Origin: Brevibacillus brevis
Lineage (GTDB): Bacteria > Bacillota > Bacilli > Brevibacillales > Brevibacillaceae
Direction: 5' to 3'
Length of the DNA stretch: 64,000 nt
Assembly: GCF_022026395.1 (NCBI RefSeq)
Contig: NZ_CP041767.1
Location: 1,561,501-1,625,500 of the forward strand
Positions within the stretch are counted from its first letter, which is position 1, and each line of letters begins with the position of its first letter. Of this stretch, positions 52,045 through 60,859 are shown piece by piece. The notes beneath the pieces are model-generated. The model saw only the letters and a list, made by a program, of their open reading frames with translations. It made no database searches and was not told where the DNA came from. Made by a program: the position numbers and the translations under genes.

Positions 52045-53586
52045 CTACTTTTCTTCGACACTCTCGCTTCCTTGTTTCGGGGGAAATAGTCTCTGTAACC
52101 CTCGTTTGTGGTGATATTCATTCTGCAGAAGAGTGGGTTCAACTGCGTAGGCTAGCTCGGGGCTTTCCGGAGCAACGGATTCCAATGTGATGTGGATACT
52201 TTTAATGGGGGGCTTGGGGACCTTTTTCTGTTGATTCCTCTTTTTGTTTCTACTTTTGTTTACTGGTTGAGAGTTCGCTACAGGTTCGGCGATGTTTTGC
52301 ACTTCCTCCACCACTTCCATTTTTCCTTGGAAAAACAAATGGTGTGCTGTTTCGTTTATTGGATCTTTATCCCCTTCTTGCAAAACACGTAATTGAAGTT
52401 TCGATCTTTCGATGAGAAGGTTGATCTCGGGCTCTAGGAGCTCTTGGGTAATTTTTTCGTGTGGATCGTCCTTCCAAAATGTATTGATCGCCTGCACATC
52501 GCCCGCAAAGTATTCCAGCTTATGTCGAGCGTAAATGTGCTTCCAGCATTTTTCCGAAATGACCACATTCACTTTGATTTTTTTATCAAATTCGGTTAGC
52601 TGGTAATCCCAGGTAAAGGTCACTTCCTTGAAAGAATCTTGTGCGTCTTGCGTGTTTGATTTCGCTGTTTTGTCTTTTTCATACCCTAATAAATGTTGCT
52701 TTGAGCCCAAATTCTCTAACTTGCCTGCTCCCGTTTTTAGCCATTCTGCAGGTACACGCTTCACATTTTTCGTTTCAGATTTGTACCAGATGGTTTCATC
52801 ATAGCTTGGCTCCTCTGAAAAATCCTCGCGTACTTTCTTCAAGCATGTCGTAATGTCATTCATTACTTTGGAAAGCACTTCATCCATTTGTTTGGCCAGA
52901 TCTTCATCTTTTTTCGTATTGGGAAACAGCGGGGTCAAATGGTAGAGCTTACGTATATATGAATCGATTTCTCTTAGTTTCGCTGAGACTGCCTTTTCAC
53001 GGGCGATGATTGTCGACTCGTCATCCATGTCTGCCATCTCAATTTGTGGATCGAATTTTGAACCGGGATTCCCAGTCGTTACATTAAAACCAGGCACCAA
53101 GTTTTTATAGAAATTCACCAATTGAATCCTCGTGCATTTTTCCTCGTTATCGGACACCATTTTTATTTCGTTGATAAGAGTAGCGTAGGATTGCTTGGCT
53201 GCCTTAAATGTCTTATTCGGCAATTGCTGGATTTCTCCTAATAACTCGCTAAAGGTGATAAGGGAATGCTGTGAGATGGTATGATCCATTTGCATCTCAT
53301 CATTTTGAAAAGCTTCGCTTCTAGCTGTTTCTGCGTTTACTCGACGCTTCGTATTATACTCATCCTCGTCCTTAAAGCGTTGGATAGGCTGTTTGTTATG
53401 CGCGATTCCTTGTCTCTGTGATTTCATTAACTGAATCAGTGCACGATTTCCAATCGACTTCTGCAGCTGGATAAGGTGTGACGGGCTATCGTGCTTGAGG
53501 GATGCAGAAGGTGGGGGCATGTTTTTTTGGACGGGCTGCTGCATAGTAGATGCTTGGGCTGAGTGCTGGAATAGATGAGACGACAT
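52045..53586 (-). CDS. Putative secreted effector/toxin with eCIS-type N-terminal motif
   Basis: A 513-residue protein of unknown family. The N-terminus is disordered (Gln, Pro, Ser rich) and then has LIQLQKSIGNRALIQLMKSQ (38-57) and PIQR (67-70). Motifs of this LQ..IGN.A..QL...PIQR form occur at the start of many DUF4157-type proteins associated with extracellular contractile injection systems (recalled family knowledge). MDHTISQHSL (100-109) and WKHIYARH (348-355, followed by FAGD and TFW) recall His-rich nuclease-toxin motifs, but no family is assigned. The tail is Lys/Pro-rich. It has a perfect ribosome site (GGAGGTGAT), no signal peptide, lower GC than its neighbours, and no obvious immunity gene. 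Confidence 0.8.
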   Translation of the reverse strand: MSSHLFQHSAQASTMQQPVQKNMPPPSASLKHDSPSHLIQLQKSIGNRALIQLMKSQRQGIAHNKQPIQRFKDEDEYNTKRRVNAETARSEAFQNDEMQMDHTISQHSLITFSELLGEIQQLPNKTFKAAKQSYATLINEIKMVSDNEEKCTRIQLVNFYKNLVPGFNVTTGNPGSKFDPQIEMADMDDESTIIAREKAVSAKLREIDSYIRKLYHLTPLFPNTKKDEDLAKQMDEVLSKVMNDITTCLKKVREDFSEEPSYDETIWYKSETKNVKRVPAEWLKTGAGKLENLGSKQHLLGYEKDKTAKSNTQDAQDSFKEVTFTWDYQLTEFDKKIKVNVVISEKCWKHIYARHKLEYFAGDVQAINTFWKDDPHEKITQELLEPEINLLIERSKLQLRVLQEGDKDPINETAHHLFFQGKMEVVEEVQNIAEPVANSQPVNKSRNKKRNQQKKVPKPPIKSIHITLESVAPESPELAYAVEPTLLQNEYHHKRGLQRLFPPKQGSESVEEK

Positions 53587-53672
53587 GGGAAATCACCTCC
53601 AGGGGATTTGAATGAATAGAATGCAGTGATCAAGGGGCGTCCAGCATTTCGGGTTTCTGCGCAGATCTCCCG

Positions 53673-54566
53673 CTACTGCTGCAAGGCTTTGCTCTGCATC
53701 AAAAAGTCGATAAACGTACGCATAATCCCGTGAACAGGAGTATCCTTGAGGTAAATCAGCTCGAAGTTCCTGTTGATTTGCGGCAAATTCAAGACGTCTA
53801 CTTCCTGTAGCTCTCCTTCGTCCAAGTCTTTGGAGATGGCAAACCGAGGCAAAAAGGCGATGCCCAGCCGTTGTTTGACCATCCGTTTCACGACCTCGAT
53901 GTTGTCAGCCTCCATGACGACATTGTTTTGTAGCTGAAAATGGCTAAACGCGTTATTGATCAGCTTCCAGTCGAGCGAGCCCCGATTGAACAAGATCAGT
54001 CGTTCACGTGCGACTTCTTCAATGGAAACCTGATGGCGAAATCCAAACGGATGGTCGGGATAAATCGCTAAGACCATGTCATCTGGCATCAGCTGAATCC
54101 GATTAATCTGTGGATGGGTAACGGCACGAGCAATTCCGAATGACACCTCGTGGTTCAGAACCATATCGAGCACCTGATGGGAATGCCCGGTGAGGATCGT
54201 CAGCTTGATCTTGGGGTACAGCTGCTGGAATTGCTGAACGAGGTCAGGCAAAATGTAAAAGGCGGAGACAAAAACGGTGGAGATGGTCAATTCTCCCTCT
54301 ACATCGCCTTGCGATCGCTGAATCGCTTGCTGTCCCTCCTGCAGCATGTGCATGATGTTTTTCGCATAGGGAAGAAACAGATCGCCTTCTTTTGTAAGAG
54401 AAATCGTATGACCCGTACGTTGAAACAGCTTACAGCCCATAGTTGTTTCGAGTGCCTTGATCCGCATGCTGACTGTGGGCTGTGACAGATAGAGCAAATC
54501 AGCCGTTTTGCTGAAGCTCCCGGTCAGGGCGACAAAGATGAATGCTTCCATTTGCTCCATATTCAT
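53673..54566 (-). CDS. LysR-family transcriptional regulator
   Basis: A 297-residue regulator. The winged HTH is FIFVALTGSFSKTADLLYLSQPTVSMRI (in two natural segments) followed by LETTMGCKLFQRTGHTISLT; the C-terminal co-inducer domain resembles periplasmic binding proteins. ATG 54566 was preferred because GGAG lies nine bases before it, whereas the ATG at 54581 has no ribosome site. It is divergent from the dipeptidase and DmpA-type peptidase genes, its probable targets. Confidence 0.9.
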   Translation of the reverse strand: MNMEQMEAFIFVALTGSFSKTADLLYLSQPTVSMRIKALETTMGCKLFQRTGHTISLTKEGDLFLPYAKNIMHMLQEGQQAIQRSQGDVEGELTISTVFVSAFYILPDLVQQFQQLYPKIKLTILTGHSHQVLDMVLNHEVSFGIARAVTHPQINRIQLMPDDMVLAIYPDHPFGFRHQVSIEEVARERLILFNRGSLDWKLINNAFSHFQLQNNVVMEADNIEVVKRMVKQRLGIAFLPRFAISKDLDEGELQEVDVLNLPQINRNFELIYLKDTPVHGIMRTFIDFLMQSKALQQ

Positions 54567-54710
54567 GAGTAGTGGCTCCATTATGTGAATTTTTAAATCG
54601 TACGAGAAAGTTTACGTGCTTCACAGTGTGAAAGCGACCATGTTTAAACTTTCCGCAAAAACGCGGCTGTTCCTCCTCGAACATGCCTCGATAATGTTTT
54701 CTTAAGGGAC

Positions 54711-54722
54711 TTATTGCAATAA
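54711..54722. promoter_or_regulatory. Candidate LysR binding palindrome
   Basis: TTATTGCAATAA is a perfect 12-base palindrome in the LysR/dipeptidase divergent gap, and it contains a T-N11-A type spacing. Confidence 0.5.
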
Positions 54723-54813
54723 TTTATTGGATTCGCTCTTCAAAATACATTACCTTAAAATTAACAGAATAGGTAGTGTTCTCAAAGGAAATTAGGACAA
54801 GGGATGGATACAG

Positions 54814-55749
54814 ATGGCCAAGATGCCGATTATCGATTTGCACTGTGATGCGCTTCTGAAAATTTGGGAGAAAAATGGGAATTTGTCCTTTGCGGATGCG
54901 GACGAGCTGGACGTCAACAGGAATCGGCTACACGATGGCGGGGTAAAACTGCAGTGTTATGCGATCTGGACATCACCTGAATTGTCCACGGAGCAACGTT
55001 TTCAAAAAGCTTTGGATCAAATTCATTACTTTTATACAGAGGTTCTCGGAAAACATCCGGAAATGAAACAAATCCGTGATTGGAGCGATATCGACCGTTT
55101 GCAAGAGGGAGATATCGGAGCGTTGCTAACGTTGGAAGGGGTAGAGCCAATCGGCAACGATTTGAAGAAGCTGCATATTTTTTATCAGCTGGGGGTTCGC
55201 TCTGTGGGTCTCACCTGGAACTTCGCGAATCTCGCTGCGGATGGTGCGCTGGAACCGAGGAATGCCGGACTGACGACCTTTGGCAAGGAAATCATTCAGT
55301 TCCACAATGAGCATAAAATGCTCACGGACGTCTCGCATCTGGGGGAGAGCAGCTTCTGGGATACGATTGAGCTCGCTACATACCCGATCGCGAGTCATTC
55401 AAATGCACGAGCGATCTGCGACCATCCACGCAATCTGACGGATGAACAGGCAAAAGCGTTATTTGCCAAAGGCGCGAATGTACATGTCGTCTACTGCACC
55501 CAGTTTATCAAGGAAACGACACCAACCGCGATTGATGATCTGATCAAACACATCGATCATTTTTGTTCACTCGGTGGCGTGCGTCATATCGGACTCGGCT
55601 CTGACTTCGACGGCATTACCGCAAAGGTTGTGGACTTGGAGCATGCGGGACAGAGTCAAAACCTGATCAACGAGCTGCTCAAGCATTATAAGGAAGAAGA
55701 AGTGCGCGGGTTTGCCTATGAGAACTTTCTGCGCAATCGTCCCGTGTAA
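54814..55749 (+). CDS. Membrane dipeptidase family protein (peptidase M19)
   Basis: A 311-residue zinc dipeptidase of the renal dipeptidase type. The N-terminal metal pair is H10/D12 in IDLHCDALL, the bridging Glu is in LLTLEGVEPIG, and later ligands are in MLTDVSHLGESSFWD (His) and IASHSNARAICDHPRN, all in the expected order, with IGLGSDFDGI near the end. It cleaves dipeptides, often with a D-residue at the second position. The gene is 41 bases from a DmpA-like peptidase, suggesting a peptide or D-amino-acid catabolic pair under LysR control. Confidence 0.93.
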   Translation: MAKMPIIDLHCDALLKIWEKNGNLSFADADELDVNRNRLHDGGVKLQCYAIWTSPELSTEQRFQKALDQIHYFYTEVLGKHPEMKQIRDWSDIDRLQEGDIGALLTLEGVEPIGNDLKKLHIFYQLGVRSVGLTWNFANLAADGALEPRNAGLTTFGKEIIQFHNEHKMLTDVSHLGESSFWDTIELATYPIASHSNARAICDHPRNLTDEQAKALFAKGANVHVVYCTQFIKETTPTAIDDLIKHIDHFCSLGGVRHIGLGSDFDGITAKVVDLEHAGQSQNLINELLKHYKEEEVRGFAYENFLRNRPV

Positions 55750-55789
55750 GCGATCGGCACAGCCTTACGAAAGGAAAGGAATGGAATGC

Positions 55790-56848
55790 ATGACGAAAAA
55801 AATTCGGCGACTCGGTGCGACAATCGGGAGGCTGTCGGTCGGTGAGAAAAATGACATTACGGATGTAGCCGGAGTCCGAGTCGGACATGTGACGATCCAG
55901 CGTGAGCTAGACAACGGGGACTATGCATGCACCGGTGTGACAGCCATTTTGCCACATGGCGGCAGCTTGTTTCGCGAAAAGGTAACCGCAGCCAGCTATG
56001 TGATCAATGGCTTCGGCAAAACGACGGGACTCGTGCAGGTAAATGAGCTGGGGGTGTTGGAATCGCCGATCATGCTCACCAATACGTTTTCCGTTCCCGC
56101 GGTTGCGCAAGGGACTCTGCAATACATGCTGGATACAAACGAAGAAATCGGGGAAACGACGGGGACGATCAACATTGTCGTGGGCGAATGCAACGATGGT
56201 CATCTCAATTCCATTCGCCGCTGTGTCGTGCGTCCAGAGGATGCTAGGGAAGCGATTCAGAACGCAACGGACCGGGCTGTAGAAGAGGGAGCTGTCGGGG
56301 CAGGGACGGGGATGGTTGCCTTTGGCTATAAAGGTGGTATCGGCTCGTCTTCTCGTATCGTGGCGGCTGAAGAGCAGACGTTTACATTGGGGGCTTTGGT
56401 ACTCAGTAACTTTGGCAACAAGAATGATTTCTTGGGAGCAAATCTGTTCACAAGCTGCAAAAGCAATGAAAACGCAGTAGAGAAGTCCGAGGATGGCTCC
56501 ATCATCATCGTACTGGCGACAGATGCGCCGCTCAGTGATCGACAACTGCTTCGGGTAGCCAAGCGCGCAGGAATCGGCTTGGGACGCACAGGGAGCCATT
56601 TTGGGCACGGGAGCGGCGACATCGTCATCGCTTTTTCCACAGCGCAAAAGATTCCACATCAGACAACAGCCATTGCGGAAACACGCGTACAACTACGCGA
56701 GGATCACCCGATCATGAACGAGCTGTTTGCTGCTGCGGCGGAAGCGACAGAGGAAGCCATCTACCATTCTCTTGCGCAAGCAGTCACAACTACGGGAAGA
56801 AAAGGACGCATCGTTCATGCGTATTCAAGTCAAGGCTTAGGAGAGTAA
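55790..56848 (+). CDS. DmpA/P1-family aminopeptidase
   Basis: A 352-residue Ntn-type peptidase of the P1 (DmpA/BapA) family. NDITDVAGVRVGHVTI is the family's N-terminal block, and YKGGIGSSSR contains the predicted self-cleavage site G185-S186, with Ser as nucleophile after processing. HFGHGSGDIVIAFSTAQ is the C-terminal block. These enzymes release D-Ala or beta-amino acids from peptides. ATG 55790 follows AAGGA at nine bases; an ATG at 55781 is an alternative. It is co-oriented with the M19 dipeptidase. Confidence 0.9.
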   Translation: MTKKIRRLGATIGRLSVGEKNDITDVAGVRVGHVTIQRELDNGDYACTGVTAILPHGGSLFREKVTAASYVINGFGKTTGLVQVNELGVLESPIMLTNTFSVPAVAQGTLQYMLDTNEEIGETTGTINIVVGECNDGHLNSIRRCVVRPEDAREAIQNATDRAVEEGAVGAGTGMVAFGYKGGIGSSSRIVAAEEQTFTLGALVLSNFGNKNDFLGANLFTSCKSNENAVEKSEDGSIIIVLATDAPLSDRQLLRVAKRAGIGLGRTGSHFGHGSGDIVIAFSTAQKIPHQTTAIAETRVQLREDHPIMNELFAAAAEATEEAIYHSLAQAVTTTGRKGRIVHAYSSQGLGE

Positions 56849-56919
56849 TAACATAACCCTACAACTGGTGACATACCTTGAGTGTAAAGAGGCGCATGGT
56901 GTGAAACAGGAGGTAGGGT

Positions 56920-57729
56920 ATGTACATTGAAGTCGAAAAGGGTGTCACAATTTTCGTCGAAGACCTCAATCCTGGTCCGAATAGCAAAACGATTTTTTTC
57001 GTTCACGGGTGGCCGCTCAACCATAATATGTTTTCCTACCAATTCAATGTACTTCCCCAGCGTGGGTTCCGTTGTGTTGCCATGGACATACGCGGCAACG
57101 GCCAATCGGACAAACCATGGAGCGGCTATACGTATGATCGCTTGGCAGATGACATCTATGTTGTTTTGGAAGCATTACAGATAAGGGATGCTGTCTTGCT
57201 AGGCTTTTCGGTGGGCGGAGCCATTTCGATTCGGTATATGTCTCGGTATGAAGGGCGTCATATTTCCAAATTAGCGTTGGTGGATGCGGTTTCTCCGTCC
57301 TTTGTGAAAATGCCGGGTTCTCCATACGGCGTCTCGAAGGAGCAAGCGGAGGGGTTGATCAGTCAGATGTACGCCAATATGCCTGAGTTATTAAACACGG
57401 TTTCATTACAGTTTTTCAATCGAAATTTAGGGACTGCTACGCTCCAGTGGTTTGTCAAAATGGGGCTGGACTCCGCTTCCTATGCGCTCATCAAAATCAT
57501 GCAAGCAGCAGCGAGAGAGAATGTATTCAATGACTTGAGCCAAATCCGGGTGCCAACCGGAATTTTTCATGGGATTCACGATCAACTGATTCCATTCAAA
57601 AGCGCCGAGCTCACCCAGCAGCAAATCAAAGGGTCAAAGCTGTTTCCGTTTGATAACAGTGGACACGGCTTGCCGATTTGTCAGGCGGATGATTTTAATA
57701 AAAAGCTGATCGAGTTTGTTCAATCCTAA
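56920..57729 (+). CDS. Alpha/beta hydrolase
   Basis: A 269-residue alpha/beta hydrolase. The oxyanion motif is FFVHGWPLN, the nucleophile elbow GFSVGG (Ser), an Asp in GIHDQLIP, and the His in DNSGHGLPI, so the triad is complete. MDIRGNGQSDKPW is typical of chloroperoxidase/esterase-like members. The substrate is not predictable. The ATG follows ACAGGAGGTAGGGT. A terminator follows. Confidence 0.92.
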   Translation: MYIEVEKGVTIFVEDLNPGPNSKTIFFVHGWPLNHNMFSYQFNVLPQRGFRCVAMDIRGNGQSDKPWSGYTYDRLADDIYVVLEALQIRDAVLLGFSVGGAISIRYMSRYEGRHISKLALVDAVSPSFVKMPGSPYGVSKEQAEGLISQMYANMPELLNTVSLQFFNRNLGTATLQWFVKMGLDSASYALIKIMQAAARENVFNDLSQIRVPTGIFHGIHDQLIPFKSAELTQQQIKGSKLFPFDNSGHGLPICQADDFNKKLIEFVQS

Positions 57730-57745
57730 TTCCTAAGGGAACGGA

Positions 57746-57791
57746 CAGCCGATATTTCTGCCAAAGTGCAGGATATCGGCTATTTCTTTTC
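57746..57791 (+). terminator. Terminator of the alpha/beta hydrolase gene
   Basis: AGCCGATAT (57747-57755) pairs with ATATCGGCT (57773-57781), and inner CTGC/GCAG pairs add stability; ATTTCTTTT follows. Confidence 0.75.
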
Positions 57792-57852
57792 GAATTTACC
57801 AAAATATATTTTTCAATAGCACATGGAAAAACAACGAGTAAGGATGGGGAAA

Positions 57853-58317
57853 TTGAAGAAGAAACTGTGGATTTCTATACTACTTACAGCAATAGTTGTA
57901 GGAGGTTTTTATTCCCTTGTGAAAGGGAATCCTCCATTGGATATTGGTACCCTTGCTTCAAGCAATGATCATAAATCTGTTGTTGTGGGAATGGGTAATA
58001 AGGGCTTTGGTGAAGTGAAAATCATAGATGTTTCCGTGAATAACGATGAAAAACCATCAGAGACAAAAGTACAGGTTAGTAATGCTTTACAAGGCTTCAT
58101 CATAACGGATGATTATGATAATCCGGACTCCAAACCGTATGGATTTCAGAATATAGAGGATATAGCGATAAAAGCTGGCACAGCTACAAAAAGCGATGAA
58201 ATGTATGGACTTAGTCTCATTCATCATGAAGCAATAAACAGAGTGAATATAAAGTACAGCTATCTTGGGATGACATTTGATGAAAGGGTGTTCTTTAAAG
58301 TGGGGGTAAATCAATGA
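57853..58317 (+). CDS. Hypothetical membrane-anchored protein
   Basis: A protein of about 154 residues with one N-terminal helix (KKLWISILLTAIVVGGFYSLV) that anchors or exports it, then a beta-rich extracellular domain (VVVGMGNKGFGEVKIIDVSV and YSYLGMTFDERVFF). I do not recognise the family. TTG 57853 is preferred since AGGATGGGG lies just upstream; ATG codons at 57823 and 57844 have no ribosome site. Its stop overlaps the start of a possible 20-codon frame leading to the next gene. Base composition is more AT-rich than its neighbours. Confidence 0.65.
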   Translation: MKKKLWISILLTAIVVGGFYSLVKGNPPLDIGTLASSNDHKSVVVGMGNKGFGEVKIIDVSVNNDEKPSETKVQVSNALQGFIITDDYDNPDSKPYGFQNIEDIAIKAGTATKSDEMYGLSLIHHEAINRVNIKYSYLGMTFDERVFFKVGVNQ

Positions 58318-58369
58318 GTCAAATGAAAGTAGAGCGGGAAGTAAGCGTGAAAAGGAGTGTTCCAAGGGC

Positions 58370-59707
58370 ATGTTGAATGGAATGAACCACACAAGCGTTT
58401 CAGCTCTGGAAGAATTTGTGCAACAGTTCATGGAGAAGGAAAAGGTGCCGGGGCTCTCCCTTGGCATCTCCCGGAATGGTGAGACCATCTATCAAAAAGG
58501 CTTTGGTGTCATCGATCTGGGAACGAACCAGCCAGTAACACCCGGGACCATTTTCGGCATCGCTTCGGTTACCAAGTCGTTTACCGCTGCCGCCATCATG
58601 CAGCTCGTGGCAGAAGGCAAGCTGTCTGTTGACGACCCGATTCGCAGCTACTTGCCTGATCTACAAGTAAAGGGGTACATACATACTGACAAAATCACGA
58701 TCCACCATTTGCTCTCTCATACTTCAGGGGTTCCGCCACTGCAGCGCCATGAAGAACTGACGAAACTCCCCGAGCATATTGCCTATTTGAACGAAGTCCA
58801 ATTTGACCCCCTTGGTATGCCGGGTGAGTATATCAGTTACAGTAACGACATGTTTCTTCTGCTGGGAGCCATTATCGAGCGTGTCACTGGGCAGCGCTAC
58901 CGTACCTATGTAACAGAACGCCTGCTAGCGCCGCTGGAAATGAATCGCTCGACCTATAACCTAGAAGAAGTCGCTCGCTTTGCCGATGTCTCCGTCCCTT
59001 ATGTCAAAGGGGAGGAGCAGCAACTGAAAAAGGTACTATGGCCCACACTCGGCAATTATGAAGTGGGGGGAGGCATTCGCTCGAATGTCGTCGATTTGCT
59101 GAAATACGGTCAGCTCTATATCAATGCCGGGCGTTATAAAGAGCAGCAGGTAGTAGATGGAGCCTTGCTTAGAGCCATGTGGCAGCCGGTTCATCGACTG
59201 ACAAAAGATGCCTGGTATGGCTATGCGCTCAAAACAACCCCCGGTTATGCAGGAATAACGCTAGTGGAGCATGGGGGAGGTCAGCCCGGAGTGTCGTCGA
59301 ACTTTGGCTTCGTTCCGGAAAAAGGGCTAGTCGTCACTGTTCTTTCCAACCTGGAAAACGTGCCAATCCGAAACGTCTGGCTGGCTGCCGTGAATGCTGC
59401 CCTTGGTTTATCGCTTGCACACAAAGAAGACGAAGCCCTGCTCTATACGCCAACGAGAGAAGAGCTACAGAAACTCGTCGGGACGTACACGTCAGGGGAA
59501 GGCGGAAGATTGCGACTCTTCCTTCGAGATAATGCTCCTGTAGCAGAGGTAGCTGGTATGGAGTATGCGTTACGAGCCAGTAGCCACGATACGCTGATCG
59601 ATGTACAAAATGGACAACCCCTGCGCTTCTTTTTCAAAAAACAGCAACAAGCATGGGCGGTTCTCATGGGGCTGAGAATGCTCTGTAGGAGCGAAGACAA
59701 GTTCTAG
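58370..59707 (+). CDS. Serine hydrolase, beta-lactamase family
   Basis: A 445-residue class C beta-lactamase/esterase-like enzyme. Motifs are SVTK (in FGIASVTKSFTAAAIMQL), YSN in YISYSNDMFLLLG and HGGG in LVEHGGGQPGVSSNF. A C-terminal beta-barrel extension (about residues 360-440) is present, as in D-aminopeptidase or EstB-like relatives. No signal peptide is seen. The ATG is at some distance from AAGGAG, so translation may depend on the short upstream frame. True antibiotic resistance is not implied. Confidence 0.88.
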   Translation: MLNGMNHTSVSALEEFVQQFMEKEKVPGLSLGISRNGETIYQKGFGVIDLGTNQPVTPGTIFGIASVTKSFTAAAIMQLVAEGKLSVDDPIRSYLPDLQVKGYIHTDKITIHHLLSHTSGVPPLQRHEELTKLPEHIAYLNEVQFDPLGMPGEYISYSNDMFLLLGAIIERVTGQRYRTYVTERLLAPLEMNRSTYNLEEVARFADVSVPYVKGEEQQLKKVLWPTLGNYEVGGGIRSNVVDLLKYGQLYINAGRYKEQQVVDGALLRAMWQPVHRLTKDAWYGYALKTTPGYAGITLVEHGGGQPGVSSNFGFVPEKGLVVTVLSNLENVPIRNVWLAAVNAALGLSLAHKEDEALLYTPTREELQKLVGTYTSGEGGRLRLFLRDNAPVAEVAGMEYALRASSHDTLIDVQNGQPLRFFFKKQQQAWAVLMGLRMLCRSEDKF

Positions 59708-59724
59708 GCTGACTCCATAAATGA

Positions 59725-59774
59725 AGCAGCGGCGACCGAAGACATGATCATAAAGTCTTCGACTCGCCGCTGTT
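59725..59774 (+). repeat. Long hairpin between the serine hydrolase and DoxX genes
   Basis: CAGCGGCGA and CGAAGAC pair with GTCTTCG and CGCCGCTG. There is no good T tract on either strand. It sits between convergent genes and may act as a two-way transcription block. Confidence 0.6.
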
Positions 59775-59798
59775 ATGACTGAATTGGGATTCCCCTGT

Positions 59799-60140
59799 CT
59801 AGGCTAAATAATGATACGTCGAGATTAAAAAGGAGAGAATGCAAAGAACGAGTGCCGGTATTGCTTTCGGAAAAGGATCTCTAGCAATCACAAGTAGGAT
59901 GAAGGCAGCTACCAACATGGTCACGCCTAAAAGCAAACCAGATAATAATGCCGCGATCGAAAACCATATTCCAATAATCAAGCCAATGGAACTGATGATC
60001 TCGATAAAGCCAGTTAAGAAGTTAAAGATGGGCGGGAGTCCAAAGCGGTTGAATTCATTCGCCATTTTACCGGAAATAATTTTTGTACCTGTAAACATAA
60101 AGAAGATCGCTACAATGACTTGCAAAACGATTAGGATCAT
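59799..60140 (-). CDS. DoxX-family membrane protein
   Basis: A 113-residue protein with four predicted helices; IFFMFTGTKIISGKMANEFNRFGLPP is the start of the DoxX fold (split around the G), followed by three hydrophobic stretches. DoxX-like proteins occur in redox and stress contexts, and their function is uncertain. ATG 60140 follows GAGG at nine bases; the longer frame to 60173 lacks a ribosome site. A palindrome identical in core to that before marR lies upstream, so MarR probably represses it. Confidence 0.85.
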   Translation of the reverse strand: MILIVLQVIVAIFFMFTGTKIISGKMANEFNRFGLPPIFNFLTGFIEIISSIGLIIGIWFSIAALLSGLLLGVTMLVAAFILLVIARDPFPKAIPALVLCILSFLISTYHYLA

Positions 60141-60181
60141 GATGGATTCCTCACTTTCGTTATTCATTATCAAACTAAGTG

Positions 60182-60195
60182 TATGCTATAGCATG
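60182..60195. promoter_or_regulatory. MarR-type operator before the DoxX gene
   Basis: TATGCTATAGCAT core, shared with the palindrome at 60673-60692. Confidence 0.7.
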
Positions 60196-60225
60196 TATTT
60201 GATGGAGAAAGTATCTGACCTCTAT

Positions 60226-60651
60226 TTATTCATCTTTTACGACTTGATAGAGTTTGTCGAGCAAAGCATGCAATTCCGCAATCTCTACATCGGTAAGGTT
60301 TTGTGTTACATGGTTATGCGCGTCGGTAACAACGGGTAGAAGCTTTGATTTTAGCTCCATCCCTTTGTCACTCAGTAACAAGTTATGTGAGCGTCGATCC
60401 GCGTCATTTAAAGTGCGAATGACGATTCCCTTTTTTTCAAGCGAGTAAATCATTCTGACGACGGTGGTTTGATCGCGGTCAATCGCGTCCGAAAGTTCCT
60501 TTTGTGTGATCGCTCTTTCTCCATCCATGACACTGAGAATGCCCCATTGCTCTGGCGTGATCTCCAATTGCTTTAACCTCTTCTTAAAATAGTTCGTCAT
60601 TTTCATATCTGTACGGTGAAGAAGAAATCCGGTCAGCTTGAATAATTCCAT
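60226..60651 (-). CDS. MarR-family transcriptional regulator
   Basis: A 141-residue winged-helix regulator: ITQKELSDAIDRDQTTVVRMIYSLEKKGIVIR, given as the recognition-helix region (about residues 48-80), then the wing LNDADRRSHNLLLSDKG. This is the full MarR DNA-binding signature. The promoter region holds a 20-base perfect palindrome with the same core as one before doxX, 86 bases downstream, so self-repression and doxX control are likely. The ligand is unknown. Confidence 0.92.
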   Translation of the reverse strand: MELFKLTGFLLHRTDMKMTNYFKKRLKQLEITPEQWGILSVMDGERAITQKELSDAIDRDQTTVVRMIYSLEKKGIVIRTLNDADRRSHNLLLSDKGMELKSKLLPVVTDAHNHVTQNLTDVEIAELHALLDKLYQVVKDE

Positions 60652-60672
60652 AGAGAATCCAAACCCCTTTGT

Positions 60673-60692
60673 TTATATGCTATAGCATATAA
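60673..60692. promoter_or_regulatory. MarR autoregulatory operator
   Basis: TTATATGCTA followed by TAGCATATAA: a perfect 20-base palindrome, 22 bases upstream of the marR start. Confidence 0.8.
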
Positions 60693-60859
60693 GATACTAA
60701 CGTATTTGTTCCCGTTAGTCAAATAAAGAGTGTCAGGGAAGCCTCATTGAAAAAAGAGTAAAGAAAACGAAAAAATGGGTAAAGATATTAAAACTTATAA
60801 TTCAGAATATTTAATATAATACGAACTGTCTAATAAAAAGATTATGAGGGGGTTCGTGT

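Noticed and set aside
55907-56692. 261-residue minus-strand open frame
   Set aside because: Antisense to the DmpA-type peptidase and rich in Cys/Arg; no start signal.
58370-59707. Antibiotic-resistance beta-lactamase
   Set aside because: It has the superfamily motifs but no signal peptide and carries a C-terminal extension like peptidase/esterase relatives.
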